Positions 34,288 to 44,247 are shown, numbered from the stretch's first letter. The stretch: DNA of 64,000 bases from Saprospiraceae bacterium (GCA_013140975.1 JABFRV010000041.1:1-64000), one strand, 5' to 3'. Numbers and translations are program-made. The notes: generated by a model not told the origin, from the letters alone.

Positions 34288-34941
34288 TTAATTGACAATA
34301 AACCCATCTTTCATAGTAAGTACCCTTCCCGTTCTAGATGCAATGTTCATATCATGCGTAACAATCACAGTCGTGATACCAAATTCGCTCCGCATTTCTA
34401 ATAATAATTGTAAAACTTCTTCCGCATTGGCCTGATCCAGATTCCCGGTAGGCTCGTCTGCCAATAGAATTTTTGGTCTATTAATCAAAGCCCGGGCCAG
34501 TGCAACACGTTGTTGCTCACCACCAGACATCTCAGATGGTTTGTGTTGCAATCGATCAGACAAACTAAGCCTTTCTAATAACTCACTCCCTCTGCGATTG
34601 GCTGATTTCTCATCTTCGCCAAGGATATAAGCCGGAAGACAGGCATTTTCGATAGCAGTTAATTCCGGAAGCAGATGATGAAACTGAAAAATAAAGCCAA
34701 TATGCTTGTTTCTAAATTCGGATAGTTCTTTAGTGCTTAAGGTTGAAGTATCAGTTCCGTCAATAATCAGCTGCCCCTTATCTGCCTTATCTAAGGTTCC
34801 CATGATATGAAGCAGGGTACTTTTACCGGCGCCGGATGCTCCTACAATACTTGAAAGGCTTCCTTTTTCAAAATCTATACTGACATTTCGAAGTACATCA
34901 ACCTTATCATATGACTTTGACAGCGAACGACAACTAATCAT
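34288..34941 (-). CDS. LolD-like ABC transporter ATPase
   Basis: 217 residues, a single ABC ATPase domain. Walker A GASGAGKSTLLHIMG, Q-loop FIFQFHHLLPELTA, signature MSGGEQQRVALARAL, Walker B ILLADEPTGNLD and the H-loop TTVIVTHDMN are all intact. The closest class is LolD/MacB/FtsE-type, probably lipoprotein release or a similar MacB-like exporter. No permease gene is adjacent, so the partner must be encoded elsewhere. It is monocistronic on the minus strand between the efflux operon and the glycosyltransferases. Confidence 0.88.
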   Translation of the reverse strand: MISCRSLSKSYDKVDVLRNVSIDFEKGSLSSIVGASGAGKSTLLHIMGTLDKADKGQLIIDGTDTSTLSTKELSEFRNKHIGFIFQFHHLLPELTAIENACLPAYILGEDEKSANRRGSELLERLSLSDRLQHKPSEMSGGEQQRVALARALINRPKILLADEPTGNLDQANAEEVLQLLLEMRSEFGITTVIVTHDMNIASRTGRVLTMKDGFIVN

Positions 34942-35263
34942 CTCATTTTTTATTCAAAATGAAAGGTAAGCCTTTATTATAATTTATATATAAATTTTCA
35001 AACAAATGATAGAAATTAACCATAGAAATTATATATAAAATATTGTAATACAGTTATATATATATAATATAAATTTATTAAGTAAAAACTACCTAACGTA
35101 TTTTTTTTCAGCTTATTATCCGATAGAATATTTACTTTTGCTAATTATTTTTTAAAAATTTATTCATCCACATAGTAATTTGAACAAATTAGACGTTATC
35201 GATTAATAAGCGTGAAAAAGTTTTTTGGTATAATTCCTGCTTATTAAACCGACGAAGCCAATT
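34942..35263. other. AT-rich divergent intergenic region
   Basis: 322 nt between the divergent LolD-like and glycosyltransferase genes. It is extremely AT-rich (for example a TA run near 35054-35066). No ORF, hairpin with T-run, or consensus TAnnTTTG box was seen. Confidence 0.5.
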
Positions 35264-36493
35264 ATGAAAGTCCTCCAACTGTGTAAAAAGTTTCCTTACC
35301 CTCTTCAAGATGGTGAGTCAATAGCTATTCAACATATATCTAAATCTTTAGCAGATATGGGTTGTGAATTGAGTATGCTAACAATGAATACCAAAAAGCA
35401 CTATTATCAAGCTTTAGGTGATAATATACCTGAAGAACTTAAACATTATAAAGAAATTCATACAGTAGATATTGATAATACGATTAAGAAATGGGATGCT
35501 TTCAAGAATCTGTTTTCTAAGGAATCTTATCATATCAGCAGATTTCAATCTGATGAATTCGCTTCCAAATTGTTAGAATTACTTCAGAATAATAATTATG
35601 ATATCATTCAGATGGAGACTCTATATCTCGCTCCATACTATGAACTCATAAAAGCGAATTCCAATGCTATCCTGGTCATGCGTGCTCATAATATAGAACA
35701 TGAGATCTGGGATAGAATTACGGAACAGATTGATTTTACTCCTAAGAAATTATACCTTTCTTACCTGGCGAAAAAACTGAAAAAATTTGAAGTTGAAAGA
35801 CTCAACAAATACGATTTTCTAATCGCGATTACAGAAAGAGACCTAGATCGTTTTAAATCCTTAGGCTATAAAAATGGTTGCATGGCATTACCGGTAGGAT
35901 TTGATCTTGGTAAATATGAACCGGAATATTCAGCATTTCAGAGACCATTATCACTGTCTTTTATTGGATCATTAGATTGGATGCCCAATACTGAAGGATT
36001 AAATTGGTTCCTCGATGAAGTATGGCCTAAACTTAAACTTAAGCATCCTGATATAGAATTTCATTTTGCAGGAAGAAATGCACCAAGCGAATTGAAAAAC
36101 ATCAGAATTAATGGTGTACATTATCATGATGATGTAGTAGATGCGAAAAATTTTATGCTTCAATATCCTATAAGCATTGTTCCATTATTTGCCGGATCCG
36201 GAATTAAAGTAAAAATATTGGAAGCATTGGCTTTAGGACGTGTCGTTATAAGCAGTTCAATAGGTCTTGAAGGAATTCCTGCCAAGCATATGAAACAGGT
36301 AATAATTGCCAATTCAATTGAGGATTATATTGAAAGTATAGATTGGTGTTATCAAAATCATTCACAATTACAAAAAGTCGGAGAGAGCGCAAGAAATTTT
36401 CTAAAATCCAATTTCAATAATGACAAACTTGCCGGCAAACTTGTGAACGCCTATCAAAAATTAAGCAATACTCACGGGCACAAAATGAATTAG
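35264..36493 (+). CDS. Glycosyltransferase, GT4/GT1-like (GT-B fold)
   Basis: 409 residues. The N-terminus MKVLQLCKKFPYPLQDGESI and AIQHISKSLADMGCELSMLT is the usual glycosyltransferase-4-like acceptor domain. The C-terminal nucleotide-sugar domain shows LSFIGSLDWMPNTEGLNWFL, FHFAGRNAP, SIVPLFAGSGIKVKILEALA and GRVVISSSIGLEGI, a GT-B donor-site pattern. It is cytoplasmic, possibly membrane-associated. The GT2 gene starts 6 nt after its stop, so the pair probably act on one exopolysaccharide or glycoconjugate. Donor and acceptor cannot be told. Confidence 0.9.
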   Translation: MKVLQLCKKFPYPLQDGESIAIQHISKSLADMGCELSMLTMNTKKHYYQALGDNIPEELKHYKEIHTVDIDNTIKKWDAFKNLFSKESYHISRFQSDEFASKLLELLQNNNYDIIQMETLYLAPYYELIKANSNAILVMRAHNIEHEIWDRITEQIDFTPKKLYLSYLAKKLKKFEVERLNKYDFLIAITERDLDRFKSLGYKNGCMALPVGFDLGKYEPEYSAFQRPLSLSFIGSLDWMPNTEGLNWFLDEVWPKLKLKHPDIEFHFAGRNAPSELKNIRINGVHYHDDVVDAKNFMLQYPISIVPLFAGSGIKVKILEALALGRVVISSSIGLEGIPAKHMKQVIIANSIEDYIESIDWCYQNHSQLQKVGESARNFLKSNFNNDKLAGKLVNAYQKLSNTHGHKMN

Positions 36494-36499
36494 TGTCTG

Positions 36500-37699
36500 G
36501 TGATTTTGGCTTTACAAATTCTTCTTATTGGTTGTCTGCTTCTCGTTTTTACAGCCTATCTCCTATTTCCTTTATTTTTGTTTCTTCGCTACAAATGTAA
36601 AAGCCATAAAAGCACATCACTAACAAATTTGGAATATACACCCATTGTTAGTTGTGTAATCTCAATCTATAATGAAGAGAAAATAATTGAAGAAAAAATC
36701 AATAGTCTTCTTCTTCAAAATTATCCCAACGAAAAAATTCAAATCTATATTGGCTCTGATTGTTCATCTGACAAGAGTGATGAAATAGCTCACAGAATAT
36801 CAGCCTTACATAGTAATATTCATCACATTACATTTCCTAAGCGACGAGGAAAAACTGCAGTTATAAATGATCTGGTTCAAATTATCTCCAAGGATCGTCC
36901 TGGCGATCCCAACCATCTTCTTCTTTGTACAGACGCCAATGTCATTCTTGATGCAAACTGTATGAGAAATTTAGTAAAGCATTTCAGTGATCCTTCAATA
37001 GGTCTTGTTGATTGCAATATGACACCGCTTACTGAAAAATCAGCAGATATTGCCAATTCTGAAAGAACGTATATTAAACTTGAAACATCAATAAAATACT
37101 GGGAAGGTGAAATCTGGGGAAATATGATGGGCGCATTTGGAGGTTGTTATGCTTTACGGTCTAATTTAATGCCTATTATCCCTGACAATTTACTGGTTGA
37201 TGATTTTTATATAAGCATGAAAGTATTAGAAGCAGGATACCAATCCAAAAATTCATTAGACGCTATCGCTTTCGAATCCTTACCCGGCAGTCTTGGAGAA
37301 GAGTTTAAGAGAAAAATGAGAATTTCAACAGGCAATTTTCAAAACCTTAATTACTTCTCACATTTTTTGTTTTCAGGTCCCATGAGTAGAATTTTATGTT
37401 TTATTTTTCATAAGGTAATACGATGGATAACGCCAATACTAATATTGATATCTTTCCTTTGCACATTCATTTTATTTTTTCAATTTAGCGGAACTTATAA
37501 GATTCTATTGGGCATGTTTGTAATGACATTCTTTTTATTGCCAATTGCTGACAGAGCATTAAAGTATATCAATGTTCGCATTCCTATCTTGCGCAATATT
37601 TCTTATTTCGTTGTAATGAACTTTGCATTGTTTAGAGGGTTTATTCAATATTGCAAAGGAGTTCGCTCGGGTGTATGGCAACCTACTTCCCGAAATTAA
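36500..37699 (+). CDS. Membrane glycosyltransferase family 2
   Basis: 399 residues starting at a GTG (36500). One N-terminal transmembrane helix (~3-28) precedes a GT2 catalytic domain: TPIVSCVISIYNEEKIIEEK, the DxD-like TDANVILDANC, GAFGGCYALRS and VDDFYISMKVLEAGY. The processive-type RKMRIS motif stands in place of QxxRW. Three transmembrane helices (~295-385) follow. This layout is that of PgaC/IcaA-like or other lipid/polysaccharide synthases in the inner membrane. It lies 6 nt after the GT4 gene and 15 nt before ribBA. The alternative start is not resolved; no ATG lies between the GTG and the TM helix. Confidence 0.88.
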   Translation: MILALQILLIGCLLLVFTAYLLFPLFLFLRYKCKSHKSTSLTNLEYTPIVSCVISIYNEEKIIEEKINSLLLQNYPNEKIQIYIGSDCSSDKSDEIAHRISALHSNIHHITFPKRRGKTAVINDLVQIISKDRPGDPNHLLLCTDANVILDANCMRNLVKHFSDPSIGLVDCNMTPLTEKSADIANSERTYIKLETSIKYWEGEIWGNMMGAFGGCYALRSNLMPIIPDNLLVDDFYISMKVLEAGYQSKNSLDAIAFESLPGSLGEEFKRKMRISTGNFQNLNYFSHFLFSGPMSRILCFIFHKVIRWITPILILISFLCTFILFFQFSGTYKILLGMFVMTFFLLPIADRALKYINVRIPILRNISYFVVMNFALFRGFIQYCKGVRSGVWQPTSRN

Positions 37700-37714
37700 T
37701 TAAAATCAGAGACC

Positions 37715-38809
37715 ATGTTTCACAGTATCGAAGACGCAATTCAGGATTTTAAAGCCGGCAAAATTCTCATCGTTGTTGATGATGAAGACAGGGAAAATGA
37801 AGGAGATTTCATCTGTGCTGCCGAGACGATTAACCCACAGGTTGTAAATTTTATGACTACAGAAGGTCGTGGATTGATCTGCGCGCCGATTGAAGACCAA
37901 AGAGCAGATGAGTTAGACTTACAACTCATGGTAAGAACCAACACCTCTTTACATGAAACTGCATTTACCGTTTCAGTAGATCTAATTGGTCATGGTTGCA
38001 GTACCGGTATTTCCACGTATGATAGAGCTTTAACATTAAAAGCCTTGAATGATAGCAAATTTGTTGCCTCTGACTTTGCAAGGCCAGGACATATTTTTCC
38101 TTTGCGTGCTAAAAACGGAGGAGTATTACAACGCACCGGACATACTGAAGCAACAACAGACCTTGCAAGATTGGCGGGATTAAAACCAGGTGGCGCATTG
38201 ATTGAAATTCTCAATGAAGATGGAACGATGGCAAGACTTCCGGAATTGATTGAAAAAAGCAAAAAACACGGCATTAAAATTATCTCGATCAATGATCTTG
38301 TTCAATATCGGTTAAAAAGTGAAAGGCTCATCAGAATTGAACATCAATCTTTGCAAAAATTTGGAGACAATACATTTGAAATTATTCAATTTGGTCAGAT
38401 TGATTCCGATGATAAGCATATTGCAATCGTCAAAGGAAATATTGATAGCAATGAACCAATACCCGTTAGAATACAATATTGCGATAGCATGGCCGAGTTA
38501 TTAGACCTCATTCTGAATAAAGAAAACTCAGTATTATCAAAAGCATTTTCAAGTATTTCTAAAGAATCTTGTGCGGTTCTGGTTTTATTATCCAATCAGA
38601 AAAAAGAAAAGGATCCATTAAGCAGAATTATAACTGACAAGCCAAAACTAATACGCACTGATCAGGATCAAAGAGAAATTGGAATTGGAAGTCAGATATT
38701 AAAAGAATTGGGAGTTCGAAAAATCAGACTAATTACGAACATGCCTCGAAAAAACATAGGAGTTGAAGCCTATGGCCTTGAAATTGTTGATCATATGAAA
38801 CTTGATTAA
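37715..38809 (+). CDS. ribB: RibBA-like protein: DHBP synthase fused to a degenerate GTP cyclohydrolase II domain
   Basis: 364 residues. The N-terminal half (1-~205) is an intact 3,4-dihydroxy-2-butanone 4-phosphate synthase (riboflavin pathway): VDDEDRENEGDFICAAE, TEGRGLICAPI, TSLHETAFTVSVD, RPGHIFPLRAKNGGVLQRTG and HTEATTDLARLAGL. The C-terminal half aligns in outline with GTP cyclohydrolase II (PVRIQYCDSMAELLDLIL; IGIGSQILKELGVRKIRLIT) and ends with IGVEAYGLEIVDH. However, it lacks the zinc-binding Cys-x10-Cys-x-Cys block and the RQEGRGIGL catalytic motif. RibA activity is therefore unlikely and must come from another gene. It follows the glycosyltransferases by 15 nt, and the patatin gene begins about 20 nt later. 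The RibB call is firm; RibA loss is inferred from missing motifs. Confidence 0.9.
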   Translation: MFHSIEDAIQDFKAGKILIVVDDEDRENEGDFICAAETINPQVVNFMTTEGRGLICAPIEDQRADELDLQLMVRTNTSLHETAFTVSVDLIGHGCSTGISTYDRALTLKALNDSKFVASDFARPGHIFPLRAKNGGVLQRTGHTEATTDLARLAGLKPGGALIEILNEDGTMARLPELIEKSKKHGIKIISINDLVQYRLKSERLIRIEHQSLQKFGDNTFEIIQFGQIDSDDKHIAIVKGNIDSNEPIPVRIQYCDSMAELLDLILNKENSVLSKAFSSISKESCAVLVLLSNQKKEKDPLSRIITDKPKLIRTDQDQREIGIGSQILKELGVRKIRLITNMPRKNIGVEAYGLEIVDHMKLD

Positions 38810-38830
38810 TTAGTCATTAAGACTATTTTA

Positions 38831-40530
38831 ATGCAATCTTACAAATCACCGGACACATTATTAAATTTATTACCGGGGAAACGATTTTCAAACAGGGAGA
38901 GAACGAAAGGAATTTTTTTATCGTACTCTCCGGAAGGCTAAGGGCAGTAACGGAAAAAGATAATGGATTTAAAGTATTGGGTGATATCACAGAGGGCGAA
39001 CCAGTTGGGGAGTTTGCCTTTTTCACCAATGATCCAAGATCAGCAACAGTATTTGCAATGAGACCATCTGTAGTATTGGAAATAAATGAAAACGAATATT
39101 ATAAGATTATAAGCCTTCAACCCGAGTTCGCTCAGAAATTGACGGCTATTACTATCAAAAGACTTAAGAGCAATAGCTTGCAAGACAACATAAAGAATGC
39201 CCCTAAGAATATAGCTATTATTAATTTACAGGAAAATCCTGATTTAACGCCCTGGACTCAGCTTATTGAAAATCAATTTTTAAAGTCTGGTATAAATTAT
39301 AAATTACATAATCGTTCTGATTTAAAGGATGAGAATTATGATGCATTCTTTCAGAAATTGGAAGAAAACGATTCTTTGAATTTTTTTGTGTGTAATTTGG
39401 ATCAACCTGAATGGTCTAAACAATGCTGTATATATTCTGATCTGGTGATTATTGCAGCAGAATTTGATGGAAAACATGAAATTTATGAGATAGAAAATGA
39501 TCTGGAATTATACAAGGATAATGTATTAAGAAAGAAGATATACTTATTGTTGCTACATCCGGAAAATTCACCGCATGCAAAGAATACTAAAAAATGGTTG
39601 GAGAAACGAAAAATAGATTTACATATTCATTTTAGAAAACACCATACCCGGGATGCAGCAAGATTTTGCAGAATCATTACCAATAAAGCAGTTGGTTTAG
39701 TATTAGGTGGTGGTGGTGCTAAAGGTTATGCTCATTTTGGAGCAATCAGAGCTTTGTTAGAAGAAGGTATTCAAATCGATTTTCTGGGAGGCACAAGTTC
39801 GGGAGCCTTTTCAGGCTTAACAGTTTCCAGTTTGGATTTTGATTTTGAAAAAATAAAATTTTATGAAGAAGATCCATTGAATAAAAATTTGACAAAGAAC
39901 GATTATACTTTTCCTGTCATATCACTTCTAACAGGAAAAAAAATTAAGAAATACGTACAAAAATTATTTGGCGATCTTTGTCTTGAAGATTTTTGGGCAA
40001 AGACCTATTGCGTTTCTTCGAATTTTTCTTCGGCTCAACTGAGCATGCATGAAGAGGGATTAGCAAGTAAAAAAGTTCTTGCCAGCGCTGCAATACCCGG
40101 AGTATTTCCACCTGAGATTATTGATTATGAGCTGCATGTTGACGGAGGTGTAATGGATAACCTTCCGATTCAATCGATGTATAAATTTCCTGTAGGTTAT
40201 ATAATCGCAATCTCCTTGTCAAGCAGCACACTCCACAAATCTGAACATGATGATACACCATCAAACCCTGAATTGCTTTTGGATAAATTACTATTAAGAA
40301 AAAAATATAAATTACCAAGTATGTCATCCATTATAATTAATTCCCTGACCCTAAACAGTGTGCAAAGACAAATTCAAAATAAATCAAATGCCACTTTTTA
40401 TCTGGAACTGAACCTAAAGGGATTTGGATTCCTGGATGATTCGAAGTGGAAAGAAATATTACAACAAGGGCATAATCAAATGAAGGAATTTATTAAAAAT
40501 GTGAATCCAAGTGAGAAATTTTGGAAATGA
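38831..40530 (+). CDS. cNMP-binding/patatin-like phospholipase (NTE type), apparent 1-nt frameshift near start
   Basis: About 566 residues. The N-terminal ~110 residues form a cyclic-nucleotide-binding domain (GETIFKQGENERNFFIVLSG, then DITEGEPVGEFAFFTNDPRS); a linker is followed by the patatin domain at the C-terminus. Its oxyanion motif is VLGGGGAKGYAHFGAI, the nucleophile elbow GTSSG and the catalytic Asp is in VDGGVMDNLP. This is the NTE/YlbK-like lysophospholipase class. The cNMP frame is open from 38821 but has no ATG, GTG or TTG before the domain. An ATG at 38831 lies in another frame and would join if the AAA run at 38843-38845 had one more A, giving MQSYKITGHIIKF. So either a sequencing error or a real frameshift occurred. 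It is about 20 nt after ribB. Confidence 0.8.
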
Positions 40531-40574
40531 GTCTTTATTTCAATGAATTGATTTCTCAAAGCATGCCTAGTCCC

Positions 40575-40623
40575 CCAAAACATGCATTAGAAAATGTATT
40601 ACAATCTTCAATGCATATTTTGG
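40575..40623. terminator. Inverted repeat between convergent genes, copy 1
   Basis: Arms of 14 nt (CCAAAACATGCATT at 40575-40588; AATGCATATTTTGG at 40610-40623) pair with one mismatch around a 21-nt loop. They lie between the patatin gene and the leftward secreted-protein gene, so the hairpin could end both transcripts. A related, less perfect copy lies at 42609-42646, after the tandem paralogue. Confidence 0.6.
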
Positions 40624-40653
40624 AGTCAGGCAATTTTCAAATTATTAGAAAAA

Positions 40654-42552
40654 TTAATTTCTTCCTTGCTTTACTAATTTGATCGTTTCTGTATAAGATT
40701 TGTGCTTAACACTTGCATAATATAAGCCATCAGGATAATTTTCTCCGAAACTGACTTGAGATTGATTTGAAATTTTAATTGTCTCAACGCGGGTACCTAA
40801 TGAATTAATGATCTGAATTTCAAAATTACACTTTTCAAATTCACAAATTACATTAAATGCTTCTTGCGCTGGATTCGGATAAATATGAATATGCTCAACA
40901 TTAGATTCAGAATTATTAAACATAATTTCTGAAAATAATTGTTTAGATCCATCTGACTTAAGATTATTATTACAATTGGCTTCTCCACAAGGCCCAAGGT
41001 AATCACCATGCCCCAAATGAGCTGCTACTGCTGATTCTGCGACACAAATTGTATGAGGATTATTATTTACATTATGACAGATATTCACCTTGTCATTCTT
41101 ATTTCCACATTTCCAGGAAGCCGGCAGATTGCTAAATCCGGGATAAACATGACAATCCGGTTGTCCATCATTGTTATTGTCAATCTGATCATTTCCACCC
41201 GGACACAGATCACAAGAATTTCCAACACCGTCACAATCATCGTCACCAGTTAAGGTTACCGTTGCAGTACAAGCTGAACTGTTGCCGTGAATATCAGTTA
41301 CAGTTAATGTTACTATTTGTTCTACAGCATCATGAAAACATGGGATAGAACTTGGATCAACCGTAATACTTTCAATACCACAATTGTCATTGCTTCCATT
41401 ATTAACAGCACTTGCGTCGATTGCATAAACGCCATTTTCATTTGGAACTACAATGATATTTTGACAAATAGCAGACGGAGACTCCACATCCTCTACAGTA
41501 ATTGTAAAGCTACATAATGCTACACCGCACTCATTTTCAGCAGATATAAAAACAGTGGTTGTTCCTACATTAAATGTTGACCCGCTACCCGTTCCTGCGC
41601 CAGATCCAATAGTGGATCCTTCAAATGTATAATTCAATACAGGTGCCGGATTACCATCAGCTGTAACGGTATATGGTACTTGAGCATTGCATTGATTTTC
41701 ATCGTTTGACATCAGCATATCAATAGAGCAAGAAGTAAATGAAGGTGGCGTACAAGGAGTATGACACACATTAAGAGATACATTGTCCAATACGAGACCG
41801 GCTGGACCAGTCCAAGTCTGAGGAATTGTAACCAAACATTCAAAGACCAATTGCTGGCCTTCATATGCATGTAATTGTGGAAAGACATTTAGGACAATCC
41901 CAGTTCTAAAAAACTGTGAACCTGTTAAATTATAGAGAAACAGAGTTTCGAGCAAGGTAGAACCAGTAACATCATAAAGCCTAACTTGAAAAGTTCTAGC
42001 CTGACCACCATAAGATGATCGAACTCCATAATTAAAACTTAATTCAGCATTATCCAAATTATCAGGCACAGTGATGGTTTGTCTTAGTCTATGTTGATTA
42101 CCAGCAACACCATCATACATGGAATAAATGGCATATAGACCGCCGAATTCCTGACCTGGATCAGAGCATCCGGTTGATGTAACTGTGGAAACATTCCAAG
42201 TTCTGGACATGCTTGGACAAGTTCCTGTTGGGCTTACTGGTCCAACTGCGCTTATAGTCCAACCCGATGCATTTCCTGTTTCAAATGTTCCATTCGTAAG
42301 GAGTTCTTCTGAAACACTTGGACTTTGACAACTAAGAGGCATCATCATAACTTGCGGAAAATTTACCGCATCAAGTTCTTTAGGAAAGCTGACAGGATTA
42401 TTGTATCGATCGGAATAATCCTGATCCTTGGCAGCTACTTGTGCATCTAATTGAAATGCAAATAAGAGGCTACATAACAATGAAAATTGTCGAAACCATT
42501 TTGAAATGAACAAACGATTGTTTGGAATTTTTGAGATGAAATTTTTTTTCAT
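40654..42552 (-). CDS. Secreted HYR/thrombospondin-3-like protein with type IX sorting domain (paralogue A)
   Basis: 632 residues; a hydrophobic signal segment lies at ~20-40 (LLCSLLFAFQLDAQ). Residues ~75-265 are a jelly-roll-like module (LLTNGTFETGNASGWTIS; LVLDNVSLNVC). HYR-like repeats follow (CQNIIVVPNENGVYAIDASA; SACTATVTLTGDDDCDG). Next is a calcium-binding thrombospondin-3-like stretch (DDDCDGVGNSCDLCPGG), a Cys/His cassette (VNICHNVNNNPHTICVAESA, HLGHGDYLGPC), and a Por sorting domain (IHIYPNPAQEAF ... LVKQGRN). It is probably a surface-anchored adhesin-like or matrix protein. The last ~190 residues are nearly the same as in the next gene, so the two arose by duplication or exchange their 3' ends. 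Confidence 0.82.
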   Translation of the reverse strand: MKKNFISKIPNNRLFISKWFRQFSLLCSLLFAFQLDAQVAAKDQDYSDRYNNPVSFPKELDAVNFPQVMMMPLSCQSPSVSEELLTNGTFETGNASGWTISAVGPVSPTGTCPSMSRTWNVSTVTSTGCSDPGQEFGGLYAIYSMYDGVAGNQHRLRQTITVPDNLDNAELSFNYGVRSSYGGQARTFQVRLYDVTGSTLLETLFLYNLTGSQFFRTGIVLNVFPQLHAYEGQQLVFECLVTIPQTWTGPAGLVLDNVSLNVCHTPCTPPSFTSCSIDMLMSNDENQCNAQVPYTVTADGNPAPVLNYTFEGSTIGSGAGTGSGSTFNVGTTTVFISAENECGVALCSFTITVEDVESPSAICQNIIVVPNENGVYAIDASAVNNGSNDNCGIESITVDPSSIPCFHDAVEQIVTLTVTDIHGNSSACTATVTLTGDDDCDGVGNSCDLCPGGNDQIDNNNDGQPDCHVYPGFSNLPASWKCGNKNDKVNICHNVNNNPHTICVAESAVAAHLGHGDYLGPCGEANCNNNLKSDGSKQLFSEIMFNNSESNVEHIHIYPNPAQEAFNVICEFEKCNFEIQIINSLGTRVETIKISNQSQVSFGENYPDGLYYASVKHKSYTETIKLVKQGRN

Positions 42553-42608
42553 AAAATTGATTTAATGTTTAATTAAAATTGATTACTATTTTTACCAGAT
42601 GCCCCAAC

Positions 42609-42646
42609 ATATGCATAGAGAAAGCATTACAACTTTCAATGCATAT
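42609..42646. terminator. Inverted repeat between paralogues, copy 2
   Basis: ATATGCAT (42609-42616) and ATGCATAT (42639-42646) form a perfect 8-bp stem after the paralogue B stop. The surrounding 3'-flanking sequence resembles that after paralogue A (40575-40623), showing that the duplication extended beyond the coding region. Confidence 0.5.
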
Positions 42647-42681
42647 TTTAGAACCAGGTAGTAATTGATTCATTTGAAGAA

Positions 42682-44193
42682 TTAATTTCTTCCTTGCTTA
42701 ACTAATTTGATCGTTTCTGTATAAGATTTATATTTTACACTTGCATAATATAAGCCATCGGGATAATTTTCTCCGAAACTGACTTGTGAATCATTTGTAA
42801 TTTTCAAATATTGTATTACCGTACCTAAAGCATCGATTACTTGAAGTTCAAAATTACAATCATGCGAATATTCACAATGAACATAAAATTCATCTTGAGA
42901 AGGATTTGGATAAATATGAATGTTATCAATATTTGACTCCGAATCATTAAACATAATTTCGGAATAGACTTTCTTTGATCCATCAGCTTTAAGGCTAGAA
43001 TTACAACTCGCTTCATCACATGGTCCAAGATAATCACCATGCGCTAAATGATCTGCTACTGCTGATTGAGCTACACAAATTGTATGAGGATTATATCCCA
43101 CATTATGACAGATACTAACCTTATCATTTTTATTTCCACATTTCCAGGACGCTGGAAGATTGCTAAATCCGGGATATACGTGACAATCCGGTTGACCATC
43201 ATTGTTATTATCTATTTTATCATTACCTCCGGGACAAAGATCACATGCATCTCCAACACCATCACAATCACTATCTTCCTGATTGACATTCGCTGTATTC
43301 ATGCAATTGTCTATACAATTAGCAACACCATCACCATCTGAATCAGTATCTACAACACCACAACCACAGATTCCGGGCTCGATTTTATTTGCATCATTAG
43401 GACAACCATCAAAACAATCGGCAGTACCATCACCATCTGCATCAAAGCCTTCATCGACTAAATCATCACAATCATCATCATGTCCATTGCATGATTCGAC
43501 TACCCCGGGATTGATGTCTTCATTGGCGTCGTCACAATCATCACCACCACAGTCAGCATCAGCATAACCGTCACCATCTGCATCACCGCAAGCACAAAGC
43601 TGAGTAACTTTTACGGTATAAAAATTATCACATCCATTACAGAAATTGTCCGAATAGATTCCATCGTTGACACCGACGCGAAGCGGAACAGGATTAGGGT
43701 TAGACGGAATCAAAGTGTTCATGTCAATAATGAAAGTATATTTATTACTTGCTTGGTAAGGTGGAGTATAAGGTGCTGTAACTTCTATTCCTGCATCCAC
43801 ATTATAATAAATATGCCTATAGGCATCATCATCGTTTCCTGTTGAATGATGAACCGTGCCTTCAATTGTGGTTACCAATTGATAGTGGTTAGCATGATGA
43901 GTTGGACTTCCAGGAATATTGAAATAAAAAGCATCTCCTTTTGAACTTCCAAGAGAAGCTCCTGTTCCTGAACAGGTAATAAGAACCATTCCTGAATAAT
44001 TCCCTGTTGTTAAAGCACCTGCTGCCGATTTAAAATCTGCAACAACTGTTTCAGTTGAACTGCACACCGAATAAACGACACCGCCAATAGTGTACGCCTG
44101 AGCATTAATCTTGATTGAAAGTATTAGAATAGTAAAAGCGAGAGTAAAAAACAAGTTTTTGAAGTTCCATTCGAAAGTTTTCTTCGTTTTCAT
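42682..44193 (-). CDS. Secreted thrombospondin-3/MopE-like protein with type IX sorting domain (paralogue B)
   Basis: 503 residues with a signal segment ending near KINAQA. Residues ~35-205 are a beta-rich domain of unknown type. A long Asp-rich calcium-binding region follows (CGDADGDGYADADCGGDDCD; CNGHDDDCDDLVDEGFDADG; TDSDGDGVANCIDNC). The C-terminal part (DLCPGGNDKIDNNNDGQPDC; VSICHNVGYNPHTICVAQSA; IHIYPNPSQDEF; SFGENYPDGLYYASVK; LVKQGRN) is shared with paralogue A. It is likely secreted by the type IX system and stabilised by calcium. It lies 129 nt upstream of paralogue A in the same orientation. Confidence 0.82.
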   Translation of the reverse strand: MKTKKTFEWNFKNLFFTLAFTILILSIKINAQAYTIGGVVYSVCSSTETVVADFKSAAGALTTGNYSGMVLITCSGTGASLGSSKGDAFYFNIPGSPTHHANHYQLVTTIEGTVHHSTGNDDDAYRHIYYNVDAGIEVTAPYTPPYQASNKYTFIIDMNTLIPSNPNPVPLRVGVNDGIYSDNFCNGCDNFYTVKVTQLCACGDADGDGYADADCGGDDCDDANEDINPGVVESCNGHDDDCDDLVDEGFDADGDGTADCFDGCPNDANKIEPGICGCGVVDTDSDGDGVANCIDNCMNTANVNQEDSDCDGVGDACDLCPGGNDKIDNNNDGQPDCHVYPGFSNLPASWKCGNKNDKVSICHNVGYNPHTICVAQSAVADHLAHGDYLGPCDEASCNSSLKADGSKKVYSEIMFNDSESNIDNIHIYPNPSQDEFYVHCEYSHDCNFELQVIDALGTVIQYLKITNDSQVSFGENYPDGLYYASVKYKSYTETIKLVKQGRN

Positions 44194-44247
44194 TGCTAAA
44201 AATTTGGTTTATTGATTGGTTTAATAAAAACATTTTGGCTTAATCTT

